A stretch of 64,000 nucleotides of DNA from Utricularia gibba (Eukaryota > Streptophyta > Magnoliopsida > Lamiales > Lentibulariaceae): NCBI GenBank assembly GCA_002189035.1, contig NEEC01000010.1, forward strand, positions 3,286,001-3,350,000, in the 5' to 3' direction. Below the pieces are notes generated by a model. That model saw only the letters and a program-made list of their open reading frames with translations. It made no database searches and was not told the origin of the DNA. Position 1 is the stretch's first letter, and every line of letters starts with the position of its first letter. This document shows, piece by piece, positions 34,119-46,248 of the stretch. A program made the translations under genes and the position numbers.

Positions 34119-34937
34119 ATGTCGGGACCCAAGAAAATATACTGCGGGATCGGGGTGGAGGTCAAGAACCCAGATCCCGTTTTCAAGAATCTGAGCAGTG
34201 CCGATGGGAAAAGCTCGAGTCTTGGAGCCGATAACGCGAAACCCTTCAAGATTTTCATAGGTTACGATCCGCGAGAGGATCTTGCTTACGAGGTATGCCG
34301 CTATTCTTTACTGAAAAGGTCGTCAATCCCAGTTGAAATCATCCCGATTAAGCAAAGTGAGTTACGGGAAAGGGGCGTTTATTGGCGCAGCAGAGGGGAA
34401 TTGGAGAGTACAGAGTTCTCATTTACTCGTTTCTTGACCCCATACTTGGCCGGCTTCAATGGCTGGGCGATGTTCATAGACTGCGAGTTCCTATACAAGA
34501 GCGATATCAAAGAACTGATCGATTTAATCGATGATAAGTACTCCATTATGTGTGTTAAGCATGATCATGAAACGATGAAAATGGATGGGGTTGTGCAGAG
34601 CCCCAGAAAGAACTGGTCTTCAATGGTGCTGTACAACTGCGGGCATTCCAAGACCAAGATCTTGACACCAGAAGTCGTGAACAAGGAGAGTGAAGCTTTT
34701 CTGCACGGATTTCAATGGCTGGATGATGATGAGATTGGTGAAGTGCCATTTGTGTGGAACTTTCTTGTTGGGCACAATGCATTTGTTTCAGGGGATGCTG
34801 CAGCTCTCCCCAAGGCTTTACATTTTACGCAAGGAGGGCCCTGGTTTGTGCAATGGAAGAACTGTGAGTTTGGGGATCTTTGGTTTGCAGAGATGGAGGA
34901 ATACAAGAAGTCTGGGAAGGCTTCAGATGAAGGCTGA
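34119..34937 (+). CDS. CDI: CDI-like nucleotide-diphospho-sugar transferase
   Basis: A 272-aa intronless ORF. Blocks: FKIFIGYDPREDLAYEVC (nucleotide-sugar-binding start of a GT-A fold, about residues 42-60), SSIPVEIIPIKQSELRERGV, STEFSFTRFLTPYL, GWAMFIDCEFLY, then MVLYNCGH, GFQWLDDDEIGEVPFVWNFL and LHFTQGGPWF. This matches the plant CDI protein (At1g64980 type) and bacterial GT relatives; CDI has been connected with pollen-tube growth, but donor and acceptor are not known. The expected acidic metal-binding position reads D-C-E; whether the family norm is D-x-D should be compared. No signal peptide. Starts at the first ATG of the frame. Confidence 0.8.
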   Translation: MSGPKKIYCGIGVEVKNPDPVFKNLSSADGKSSSLGADNAKPFKIFIGYDPREDLAYEVCRYSLLKRSSIPVEIIPIKQSELRERGVYWRSRGELESTEFSFTRFLTPYLAGFNGWAMFIDCEFLYKSDIKELIDLIDDKYSIMCVKHDHETMKMDGVVQSPRKNWSSMVLYNCGHSKTKILTPEVVNKESEAFLHGFQWLDDDEIGEVPFVWNFLVGHNAFVSGDAAALPKALHFTQGGPWFVQWKNCEFGDLWFAEMEEYKKSGKASDEG

Positions 34938-35446
34938 TTAGTTCCTCGGCTGCTGCTTTTCTATTCCTTGTTGATCGACGGGGAGAGCTGAATCGGATCG
35001 GGATATTGATCGGACCGCCGACCGGTCGGAAAGGTTTCTGTGGATAAATCAGTTTTTGGAAATGTATGGGGTGAATTGAAAATACAAATGTTTGGAAGCC
35101 AAAAACACAACGGGTCAATTTAAAAAATATTGGGGTCGAAATTGAATTTGAATTTTAAATCTGGGGGCTAGATATGAGAACTGTTACTGTAAGGGGTTAC
35201 ATTGCATTGTTTGAAAAGTTTTCGGGGTTGAAGTAATAAAATAAAAAAGTTTGATTATTGTTTGTTTACCCTTCGGAGTTGCCGTTTCCGAGGGGCGGGC
35301 GCGAGAGGTTTCACTTGTTGTCACACGGCTGACAAATTCGAAGTTCACTTGCCGTCGCGCCTCTGAACTAAAAACCCTAAAGACGCATACGTCAGTCTTG
35401 GTTTTGTTCGAGTTCTATTTTGTCACCAGTTTGCTGTTTCTTTGCA
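34938..35446. other. Intergenic region and NUP107 promoter
   Basis: About 500 bp: 3' UTR of the CDI-like gene, then the NUP107 promoter with a telo-box AAACCCTAA at 35372-35380, 67 bp before the ATG. Confidence 0.5.
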
Positions 35447-38400
35447 ATGGATACGGATATGGAGCTTTCTCCGAGCTATTTAAACCCGGAGGATCTCAGC
35501 AGCAGGGAGCGCTTCCGTCGATACGGGTATATCATTTACTTCTTCAATGTTTAAAACTTTCAACGACTGCGGAAAAAGTTCAGGTTTTTCAGTTGCGGGC
35601 ATTGGTTCTTCCAGCTTCTGCTTGATGAGTAGCTGACTAACTGACGTAATGAACGCATTTTTAAAATATGCAGGAAAATGCAATCAAGGTCGGGGCAACA
35701 TGATGGCTCATCCTCGAGATTTAGTAATGCTGCCCTTTTTCTTGAAAATGTGAAACTTGAAGTTGAGAGCCTTGGTGTAGATATGGGGGAATACCTTTTG
35801 ATTTTGCATCCGAAGTCAGTGATGATGCTGGTAAAAGCTGCTTGATTGAGAGAGAATCCATAAAGATCTGCAAGCAGGAGCAACATGATCAAACTGACGA
35901 TGCAGAGACCACATTTTCGTTATTTGCTTCTCTGTTGGACTCTGGTCTTCAAGGTCGTTGGTAGTGTTGTTAGAATATTTTTTGCCCGGCTCGATTTCTG
36001 ACGCGCTCACTTGTCAGTTTTGACATCAGACTCTTCTGCTTGTCTCAGGATTGATGCCTATCTCTGATTTAATATTAAGATTTGAGAGTTGTTGTCGTGA
36101 TGTCTCAGAATCAATAAGGTAGTTTCTTGAGTGCTACCTTTTTATTGTAATTTTTCATATTCTTAGAATCAATAACGCGCTCATTTGCTAACTCTTTGTT
36201 CTGTATGAATGATGTTTTGTGTTACATATTTGATGCTTTTTCTGAAGCAGATATGGTGCTAGTGGGAGGTATGGCGTTGTTAAAGATAGAATCATGAGAC
36301 AGAAAGCCGGGCTATTGCTCGATGAGGCTGCTTCATGGTCACTTCTCTGGTACCTATATGGAAAAGGTAATCTTAGTTTTTATTCACACTACAGTATTTC
36401 ATTTTATCTTGACAAGTATTCAACAGTACCAACGCATGGGAGGGTTCCTCCTGCACCAGTTTGATTGATTTTGTTTCTGAATATAAGTTTGTCTTGCAGG
36501 AAATGATGAACTTCCTGAAGAATTGATGATGGTGATTTTTTAACCCAAATGATTGATATTTCATTTTTTTTGTGTGGGTCAGATAGTTTTGCTATGAATT
36601 TTCGCAGTTCTCAGGGAGTTAAGCTTGGAACTTTCTTTCCCATCATCAGCTTCTAAAAAATGACATAGAGATTGAATTTCTTGGTGACAGGTCCCAACTA
36701 CCTCACATCTAGAAGCCTGCCAATTCGTAGCACTAGATCATACTGCACAACTGTGTCTCAGGATTGTTCAATGGCTTGAAGGATTAGCATCCAAAGCTCT
36801 TGATTTAGACAGTAAGGTAGCAATGCCATCTATTTCTTTTTTCCTGTTCTTCTGAAAACGAGAGAATGTATGTTGTTTGCTTTATCTTGGTGTTCATATG
36901 TTATGTCGTTTAGGCATTCTTTTTCTCTGACGTGAATCAAACTGTCAAAGGCATTGCTCTTTATAGTTTTTCTCCAATAAGTTTCTCATTCATCGGTTGA
37001 TCTCCAGAATGTGCTCTGATTAAATTCTAGTGTACGTCGGAAATATAATTTCAGTATCTCCTTTCATCAGATCAGAGGTTCTCAAGTGGGAACTTGTCTC
37101 TCAAGCTCTGGTGTTTGGCATCACACTCAACGACAACTTAAAAGTGGCATGTCAAATGTGAAGATAGTTCAGCACTTGGATTTTGATGCGCCCACTCGTG
37201 AACATGCCCAACAAAACTCAGATGATAGAGTAACCTTCGACCATCTACGATTATGACTTTCTCTTTCTTGGTTACTAATTCAAAATACTTGCCACTTTCC
37301 AAGTCCGCCTTGTGAAGGCAAGGCTTGTTTTCTCTTGATTCTCTGGAGATAATTTTGAAAATAGTAACTTGGTGTACTCTTCTCTGCAACAGAAGCTAGA
37401 TGAATCATTTATGGAAGATCTGTGGACTCTTGTGAGAGCGGGAAGGCTTGAGGAGGCTTGTAATCTTTGCAGGGCTGCTGGACAGGTCTGAAAATTTGAT
37501 TAAGAGCTTAACTTTCATTGCGACTTCCTATGGTGAAGGATTGCTTTTTTGGAAAGAAATAAGTACATATAGTAATGCATATACTCTTTGACAGCCGTGG
37601 AGGGTTCCTACCATATGCCCATTTGGTGAGTTTAATTTGCTCCCGTCACTTGAAGCCCTTCAAAAAAATGGGAAGAACAGAATGCTACAGGCCATTGAAC
37701 TAGAAAGCGGAATTGGTCATCAATGGCTCCTTTGGAAGTGGGCTTCTTATTGTGCATCAGAAGTAAGTGAATGAAAGATAAATTAGATAGACCAAAAATA
37801 TACTATAGCTTTCTGTCGGTGACATAACCTTTGTGCTGTTTGAAACCTGGATTTTTCAAGTCTTCATTTTTCTTATTCTACTACTCGTAATCATGTGACC
37901 TCTCTGTTTCAGCTTGTTGAAATGGTAAATACTGAGGATCATTTCCTTTTATAACATGTTATAAAACCTTTCACCATTCCTTTATGATTTAGAAAATTGC
38001 TGACCAAGAAGGTGGAAAATTCGAAGCTGCAGTGTACGCAGCACAATGTGGAAATTTGAAGCGGCTACTTCCTGTATGCACTGACTGGGAGGTACTTAAT
38101 ACCAATTTCATCTTGCAATCATAAATAAACAAAACCCACTGTCCTTGTAAAGTCATTCTAAAACTTAGTAGAAAGTCCTGCAGTTATTTTTTTATTATTA
38201 CTTTTTTTTTTCCTGAAAAGCTTTTATGCTATACCATTTTTTCAGTCTGCATGCTGGGCATTGGCCAAGTCATGGTTTAGTGCCCAAGTTGATGCTCATG
38301 TAAGTCGCCTGCGACCTGGTGGATCGGATCAGCTCAAAAACTTTGATGAAGCACTTATGGAAAGTCCAGTGGAGGAAGATCATACTGGTTCGCAACTTAA

Positions 38401-41400
38401 TGGACCCGATGGCTGGCCTCTTCATATTGTGAACCAACAACCTAGAAATCTTTCTTCGCTTCTGCAGAAACTTCATTCAAAGTAATAGGTGTGCTTTTTA
38501 TGACCTGCTTTTTTTTTTTCTGATGCTTCATTGAAATTATGTTTCTTTGTATGTCGTGGGAACATTTAGTTCAACTGTGCATGAGTCTGTTACACGAGCT
38601 TGCAAGGAGCAGCAAAGGCAAATTGAGGTAATACATTCATTAGAAGAGTCGGTTTTTGCACTGTTCTTCATATTATGATTATTATACCAATTTTTGGATA
38701 TTATCTACATGATAGCATTTCTCTTATAAAACCATTTGTGTCATATGCCCTGCATTATTATCGCTTACCTGGTTCATCAACATTTGCAGATGACCCTTAT
38801 GTCAGGTGACGTACCTCACTTGCTTGATCTCATTATTTCATGGGTATCACCTTCAGAAGATGATGAAAGCATTTCGAGGTTTGTAGGTTTTGTACCTTTT
38901 TGTTCCCTTCAGAAGATACGGAAAGCATTGCAATGTTGTACTTCCAAATGTTGGCATTCAGAATTTTTCTCAGTCTTGAGTTGTATTTCTGTTCACCATT
39001 TTCATTTTTTATTCTCTGTATTTTCTTAACTTCGATTTCACCCCTGTGTAGGCCACATGGAGATCCACAAATGATGCGGTTTGGTGCACACTTAGTTCTT
39101 GTCCTTAGATACCTGCTTGTGGATCAAATGAAGGATACATTCAGGGAGAAGATAATGACAGTTGGCGATCTCATTATTCAAATGTGAGTGTTTAAAACTC
39201 TGTTTCATTTTCATTTCATGCTTCATTATATGTTCCTTTTGTCTCTTGTTATTATTATTTTTTCCTTGAGTTTTTTCAGGTATGCGATGTTTCTTTTTAC
39301 CACGCAACATGAGGAACTGGTAGGGATTTATGCTTCTCAGCTTGCTCGCCATCGCTGTGTTGATCTCTTTGTTCACATGATGGAACTACGACTGAATAGC
39401 AGGTCATCAATTTCTGTAGTCTCTTAAAATTTTTCATGGATTTGAATGTTTTTTTATGTTTCAAATGCACTCTTGTATAGTTTTGTTGATCTCTATCTCC
39501 ATATACAGTGTGCACATCAGATACAAGGTTTTTCTTTCAGCTATTGAATACCTGCCATTTTCTTTCGAGGATGATGACACAAAAGGAAGTTTTGAGGAAA
39601 TCATTGACAGGTGGCGTCTATCAATCTTTTATGAAGTTTCTGTTAAGGACATTATAAATGTTGCACATTTCCTGTCACAGAGTACTGCTGAGATCTCGAG
39701 AAACAAATGTTAAAAAATACGAAACTTCGAAAGATATCACTGAGCAGCATCGTTTGCAGAGCCTACAAAAAGCGATGGTTATGCAGTGGCTTTGCTTTAC
39801 ACCTCCTTCAACGGTTCATAATACCAAAGAAGTTACAAGGAAGCTTATACTTTATGCATTGAGGCATAGGTGAATCAATGCTCTTGTGCTCTTCTTGCAG
39901 AATTATTTTTATTATTCATCTAGGACCCTTGGGAGTTAGAGGCAGCTAAATTTGACCTCAGTCCCTGAAGTATTGTTTTTAATTTTGATTTTAGATGTTT
40001 TTCCGTTTTTTCCTTTCTTCCTGACCGATTACCACCTGGCTTTTACGTTACAGCAATTTACTGTTTCGGGAGTTTGCTCTTATTTCAATGTGGAGGGTAC
40101 CGGCAATGCCTGTTGGGGCTCACACAGTCCTTAGCTTCCTCGCCGAGCCTCTGAATCAACATATAGAGGTTCCATCAGTGGATGATGATGACTTTTCTGA
40201 AAACATGAGGGAGTTCCATGACTGGGTAACTTTGAAATCATTCAGTACGATTCTCATTGAGTTCATGTGTTACTGACCCAGTTTCTCATTTTCATATAAT
40301 TACCAGAGTGACTACTATTCATGTGATGCAAAATACCGCAGCTGGCTAAAAATTGAGCTAGAGAACGCTGAAGTGCCACCTCATGATCTTTCAAGTGAGG
40401 AAAAAGACAGGGAAATTAGGGCAGCCCAAGAAGCGCTCCAATCTGCATTGCTGTTGATTCAAAGTAAGTTGGTTTATTTTTCCAATGAGGAGAATATATA
40501 AACAGAGCTTGATGGTCATCAAGGATTTGTTTATAGTGGTGTTATTTTGAATATTCTCCAGTCATCGCACGAACTTGGCACAATGCTTCAAACTTGTGCT
40601 TGATTCTATTCTTGAACATATCTTAGGAAAAGATAATCTCTGGATGATCCCTACTCAAGATCACTTGCATGAGTCTACGGATCCCGTTTACTTGGAATTG
40701 CATGCAGTAGCTGTATTATGCACGCCTAGTGGTGAGTGTATGCTACCTGATGCGACATTATGTGCAACACTGAGTAGTTCGCTGTACTCAACGGTATCCA
40801 AAGAAGTTGAAGATCGGAAACTAATGGTTGGTAATTCCTGAGATTAGCTGAAAAAAACTATTGAAAAATGTCCCCTCTTTTGAAATAGAATTTGCTCATT
40901 TTACTTGTTTTGTTCCTTTGATATGAAGGTAAATGCTTCTATATCTGCAAGAGACAGTTCGTGCATTGAGATTGCCCTCCGTTGCTTGGCTGTGGAGGGC
41001 GATGGGCTTGGACAACACAATCTAAATGATGGTGGCCTTCTGGCTACCGTTATGGCCGCTGGATTTAAAGGTAACCATATCCTTGTCCTTGATGCATGAG
41101 CCGCATGACTGATTTACATGCACCATTACACTGCACTCTTGGTCCGTTTTAGGAGAGTTGCCACATTTCCAAGCTGGTGTGACCATGGAAATTTCTTACC
41201 TTGATGCGTGGTATTCAACTGCTGATGGTTCTCTTGAAAGACAAGCAACATTCATCACACGTGGTCTTTGTCGGAGGTGTTGCATCCCAGAAATGGTTCT
41301 TCGATGCATGCAGGTGAGTGCGTATGCCTATTTCAAGATCCTAAAATGGTGGTGCTATCTCAAATTTCCCTGTGTTGTATGCCGGCAATGTTGTGTAGGT

Positions 41401-41869
41401 CTCAGTTTCGCTAATCAAGGCCCACCACCCACCAGATAATCACTATGAAATGATCGAGCTTGTTGCCTCCCCTGAATCAGATGTCCTTCATCTGTTCAGC
41501 CAACGCCAGCTTCAGGTAAACCATTAACATCTCTACATGCTCGTTTTCCCCTCCAGTTTGTTTGATCATGGCTCTTGGAGTGTCAAAATCGTCTCTCAAT
41601 CGCCTGATTTATTCCAACTGCATTCTTTTTCCATGACCTTAGCCTTCCTGTTGGTCCTTGAAAAAAAAACCTGAAATTGATTATGATTTTCACACTAAAT
41701 CCATGATCAAACAAATGCACACTGAAACAGGAGGAAGAGAATAGTTGACTTTATTTTGTTGGGAACCTATGAAATTTGGTTGCAGGAGCTGTTATTGTTC
41801 GAGAGAGAATACTCAATACACCAGATGGACCACTCTGCCACGGGGGACGAAGGAAGGGAAATCCAGTGA
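35447..41869 (+). CDS. NUP107: Nuclear pore complex protein NUP107
   Basis: Twenty-four coding exons: 35447-35526, 35674-35953, 36049-36118, 36251-36366, 36500-36531, 36691-36816, 37071-37229, 37393-37485, 37595-37762, 37993-38091, 38246-38481, 38570-38627, 38790-38878, 39052-39183, 39280-39402, 39509-39610, 39681-39869, 40054-40225, 40307-40463, 40627-40826, 40929-41070, 41153-41313, 41399-41515 and 41786-41869; about 1061 aa. Landmarks: MDTDMELSPSYLNPEDLS, YGVVKDRIMRQKAGLLLDEA, HLDFDAPTREHA, LWTLVRAGRLEEACNLCRAA, TDWESACWALAKSWF, PLHIVNQQPRNLSSLLQKLH, GIYASQLARHRCVDLFVHMM, QWLCFTPPST and QAGVTMEISYLDAWYST. NUP107 is an alpha-solenoid member of the Y-shaped scaffold of the nuclear pore. In exon 2 the G run at 35785-35789 is one base short. 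Exon 20 uses the acceptor at 40625-40626; an earlier AG (40557-40558) would lead to a stop. Confidence 0.93.
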
Positions 41870-42144
41870 ACTCTGCTACTAACAATTTCACAGGTTCTTA
41901 TCTCAACTTCTGGACTAATCATTATATACCTTCTCTGTACAATGAATGCTCCATAGCTATCGCCAATTCAATGGCTTCTCTCGGTCACCCCAGCTGTGCT
42001 CATATTCCAACCGAGAACCATGTTGTGAGAATTCATCAGAACCATCTCTATGTGCTTTTAACACCAACGCCACTTTGAGCAGCAGCTGCACTTATTACAA
42101 GTACCAACAGCTCCATTTCTGTGTAAGCTGCAATTCTCTAAGAG

Positions 42145-42780
42145 GTGTCTCCCTCTTCATCATCAGTGGCACCATCAAATCGACATCATCCTTCGGGACG
42201 GTTGATCACCCAGATCCTATTCTTCACTCTCCTCGCCGTGGCTACCGCCGTAGCCAACTCTCCGCCCCCACCGCTCAAGCTCTACATGCACAACATTCTG
42301 AGGGGTAGTAGCCCGACGGCTCGCCTCATTACCGGGAAACTAGGCAGCATCTACAGTGGCCAAGTCCCCTTTGCACGCCGACTAGGCCTGAATTCTCAGA
42401 AAGACGGCGTCTCGGTCCCGTCTTCCGATGGCGTCCCACTCGGTACTGGCTTGTCCGGTAACACCTTCGTTGGAGCTCCGGCGGCCAGTAACCATCTCGG
42501 CCCCGACGGCCTTGGACTCGCTTTCGGTAACATTAACGTGATCGACGACTACATGACTTTGGCTCCGGAATTAGGGTCCCAATAACTAGGGAAGGCGCAA
42601 GGGGTGTACGTCGCACGGCGTTGGAGGGTGGGGAGTATGGCGATAGCATTAACTCCTTCGGTGTGTACAAGATCGGCGAGGCCGTGTCAGTGGGCGGAGG
42701 TCTCGGTCATAGGTTCCCACCGGAAAATACGTCGCCGATGAAGTGGAGACGTTGCTCAGAATCACGGTTCATCTCATGTA
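42145..42780 (+). pseudogene. Degenerate dirigent-family gene
   Basis: A dirigent protein is clearly recognisable: a hydrophobic leader (ILFFTLLAVATAVA), SPPPPLKLYMHNILRGSSPT, SGQVPFARRLG, PLGTGLSGNTFVG, LGPDGLGLAFGNINVIDDY, LAPELGSQ, then LGKAQGVYVA, GGEYGDSINSFGVYKIGEA and VETLLRITVHLM. Dirigent proteins guide stereoselective lignan coupling, and long members help build the Casparian strip. Lesions: no in-frame ATG (the frame opens after a TAA and has only GTG), a TAA right after PELGSQ at 42583-42585, frame breaks at about 42614 and 42720, and about a dozen residues missing before GGEYGD and about fifteen before the C-terminal strand. These exceed the single-base errors seen elsewhere, so a decayed copy is the best call. 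Confidence 0.7.
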
Positions 42781-43023
42781 GTAATGGATGAATGAATTGC
42801 TCCCTCTGGGGTGTTGGCTGCATGGCTGTCATATTCAGAACTTCCTAATAATTATAATAATAATTATTATAAATAAATTGTAAGATGTTAAAATTAGACG
42901 CAATTGCACAAACGGTACGGTCAATGGTGAAAAATATCTTGGAAGCTGGAAGGGGAGATTTTGAGGTGGAGAACTGGAACTGGTTTCTGGATATCGATTC
43001 TTGTTCTGTCGCTGGTTCAGGGG

Positions 43024-45863
43024 ATGAAGACTGAAGCCGCCGCCGTGTTGCCATGGAGTTTCGAGACGAATTGGGCCATAGCATGGGGTTCTCTCGATGG
43101 TTCCGTCACCGTCGAGAGTTCGGATCATCCTATTGATGACTCCGATGCGGAGTCTGTGTGCAGGAAATTCCCTCTGGTTCTTCGTCCTCATGCACCGCAG
43201 TCTGCTCCGTGTGAGATCAAGGGTATGCATTTTTCCTTGGAAGCTCGAGTCCCTCTATGTGTTATTTTATGTGTTTTATATGATGTGGTTGCAGTGTCTT
43301 TTGAGGGTATGTACGAGGTTGGTCAGATTTATGTTCGGAGCACCGCTCGGGCATATGAAGTTTACTACTCGAAATCTGCTGATGGGAGCAACGAGTATCT
43401 CTGTACAGTTCGTTGTGGTGTTGCTGAGAGAGAAGAAGAAGTACTAACAGCTCCTTGTTTTTCGGTGGGTGAAGAGGAGCCGTCTGGGGAGTTCACTGAA
43501 GAAACTGTATCAGATAGGGATGCTAGTTCAAATGAAGATGTCTGGGTTAATATCAAGGCCCCTGATGTTTCGGGAATGAAAACTGGCAGAATGTATAATC
43601 CACAGGTATTGTATTTGCACCAGTTACTAAATTGTTGGTCAGTAAAGCTTACAGCTTTTGTTGGCTCTGAAGTACTTCTACAGTTCACTGAAGTACTTCT
43701 ATGGTTTTTTGAGTTGTAAATGCAAAAGTTGTCCAAATTACACTCGTTCTCTTCTTTTTGTGTGATTTTACTTTTTCATCCATAGGCTTTATTGTTATCT
43801 CGATGTTTCCGATGTAATCATGCACTTTATTCCGATGGACAGTTTCACTAGAGCATTAAATGAAATGCCTTTATCTTAGATTTAGGAAATTAACTCATGA
43901 ATCGTGCTCATTACAGGATCTATACGAGGCCACAGCAAATATAAATGATTTGGACGCGTGCTCGTCACTTATAATTCGGTTGTTATCACTTCAAGACAAA
44001 GGTCAGGTTTATGTCGATGAAGTTTATATATATGCCACAACTTTAGGCTCGCACTTCCCTGAGAATGGTATTCATTTGTCTGGAAGTTCAACTCAAAGCT
44101 CCCTTATGTCCATGTTTTTCCCTGCTATTCTTCAGTTATCGAAGTCAGGTGGCACCCAAATTCAAGGCAGTCATACTTCTCAAATCCTTGAAAATAGCCA
44201 TATGGACACAAGATCTAGAGTTGTACAAGAAACTTATGTTCCTTTGGAAGAGAACAAAAAATCTGATGAGCAGTGTGGCAATCTGAATGAGCATGAAAAG
44301 TGCAAAGTTGATCCAGCGGAAATTCAAATGGCATCTGTGGAAAATAAGTGTCAAGAGCGGATGAGTACCAATTATTCACCAGCAGTGAATTTGGAACAAA
44401 CTCTTCATCAGCTCATTAGCCGATTTAACAGAGTAGAAGATGTCTGCTTACGGCTTGAGGGAAACTTGACGAAGCACATCGAGAATGTAGAAGCAAGACT
44501 TCAACAGATAGAGGATAAGCTTGAAAATCTTTCCATGAATTCTCAATATTCAGGTTTAACAAATGGTACAAGAATAGTAGCACCTGCATTTTCATTTAGC
44601 GAGTCAAATTCAAGCTCAATCATGAGTGGTCGTTTCAATTGTAGTATGACATCAGAAGTTGAAAAGGAGAATATCCCATGCAATAGCATGCCTAATGATA
44701 CGAATCTTAATTCGACCATTGTTTATACTGCTCCAGAGTTTTCATGTGAGGAAGATGAAGAAGCGTGCAATGAATTGAATCTGGTGGAGGCTTCTTCAAT
44801 CGCAGAATCAAAGAAAAAGGTTTCAGTTGATGATGCTTTAGCTGCCGCACTTGATGGATTTATATCCGGCTCTAGGGCTCAACCATCTGAGAATAATAAA
44901 GCTAATTCTTCCCATTACAGTGAAGAAGACACAGGAAACCAGTTGTGTGAGAACATTAAATTTTCTGCTGGTGTAGATGAACATTTGCCTACTGCTCAAA
45001 CTGCCAACTTCCATAGTTTTAAGCATCCTGATTTTTCCAAGGATTTGAGGGCTGATGAAACCTGTGGTCATAGGAAGAACTCCTTGGATATAGATTCTAG
45101 AACTGAAGATATGGATAAGGAAAACTGTGACCTGGTGCTTCATCACATTCAAGTGAAGAATTTGCCTTCTCAAAGACTGTGCGTTGAAAATGAAGAAAAC
45201 CTTCATCCAATAGCTGCTAGTAACATATGTCCTACTTCTGTCTGCGTAAATTTTACATGTCTTGATAGTGAATGCACAAGTAGGTCAATTGACATAAATG
45301 CAAGCGATTTGGCTGAGGATTTCCAGGAAACTCAGGTGATGCAGATTCAAGAGGAAACCCGCCCTGAAAGTATAATTTGTACTAATCAGAATTGCAGCAA
45401 CAGTGGTGTTTCCGAGGATGCTCCAAAGCATGATCCTGATGCTTTGCATAATATCCTACGAGAACATGTTAACATCAAAGAGGGTGGTGATAGTGATGCC
45501 CTGATGTTTCTTGAGTCTTCGTACACCTCACTGTTGGACTTCGATTTTCCTATCATGGATGTGAAATTTACTTCTGATGATAACGCATTATCTACGTTTG
45601 AAGATCTTTTATGTGGACTAGGAGAATCTGATGATAACTCTGAAATTCCTTCTATTTCTGGTCAATGTGGAGTCGGTAGCTTTATTGAGCAAGCCAACAC
45701 ATCTATCATCGATGGACATGAATACAATGATGCTTTGCCAATCAAAGACTTTTTGGTGGACTTGGAAGTTCCTACTGAAAATGAACCACCTTCAAGCATG
45801 AAAGGTTTATCTGATGAAAAGTGTTCTTCAAGCAGCCTGCAGTTGTATCCTAGTCTTGTTTAA
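43024..45863 (+). CDS. Conserved plant protein of unknown function with galactose-binding-like start
   Basis: Exons 43024-43222, 43295-43605 and 43917-45863 give 818 aa in a continuous frame. The N-terminal third has LPWSFETNWAIAWGSLDGSV, VGQIYVRSTARAYEVYYS, EYLCTVRCGVAEREEEVL, then DLYEATANINDLDACSSLI and GQVYVDEVYIYATTL; the strand-rich pattern and VYVDEVYIYA element suggest a split galactose-binding-like beta sandwich (inference). A coiled coil lies around residues 327-377 (HQLISRFNRVEDVCLRLEGN and VEARLQQIEDKLENL). The rest is long, acidic, Ser/Asn-rich and probably disordered, with VSVDDALAAALDGF and SLLDFDFPIMDVKF as short ordered blocks. I recall uncharacterised plant homologues with the same SFETNWAIAWGSLDG start, but no known role. 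The ATG at 43024 is preferred; an upstream in-frame ATG at 42961 adds a leader not seen in the family. Intron 1 is 72 nt, open and frame-neutral. Confidence 0.75.
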
Positions 45864-46248
45864 TTTTCTGTGTTCTTGCTTTATTTTTCAAAATGGTACA
45901 AACAACAAGAATTTAAAGTTGCCTAATCTTTAAAATAAGAAGATTATTTCTCCCTTTCAGAAATTTCTTCCGTTACCTGTGATAGTGGACCCCTTTGTCG
46001 GCATATATCTTATCCGCCGAGTTAGTATTAATTTGCCTAATGGTCTTAAGAGCCAGACGCTGGTTTATGCCGGGAAGGTTTGGTTTGGGGTGAAAAGATT
46101 TTTCCATTGACTTCATCGTATTTTCCATTTTCTGAGAAAAGAACTAATACTTCAGGTTCACTTTCTACCAGTACTGCTAGCTATACGACAACATTCACTT
46201 AAAAAGTGTGTGCATAAAATGTGTGATGTTTTCAGGAAATACACATAA
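45864..46248. other. Convergent 3' region
   Basis: 385 bp between the stops of the unknown-function gene (+) and the polygalacturonase (-). No other feature. Confidence 0.5.

Noticed and set aside
42961-43023. Upstream in-frame start of the unknown-function gene, giving a signal-peptide-like leader
   Set aside because: The leader is absent from the family pattern I recall, and the conserved region starts right after the ATG at 43024.
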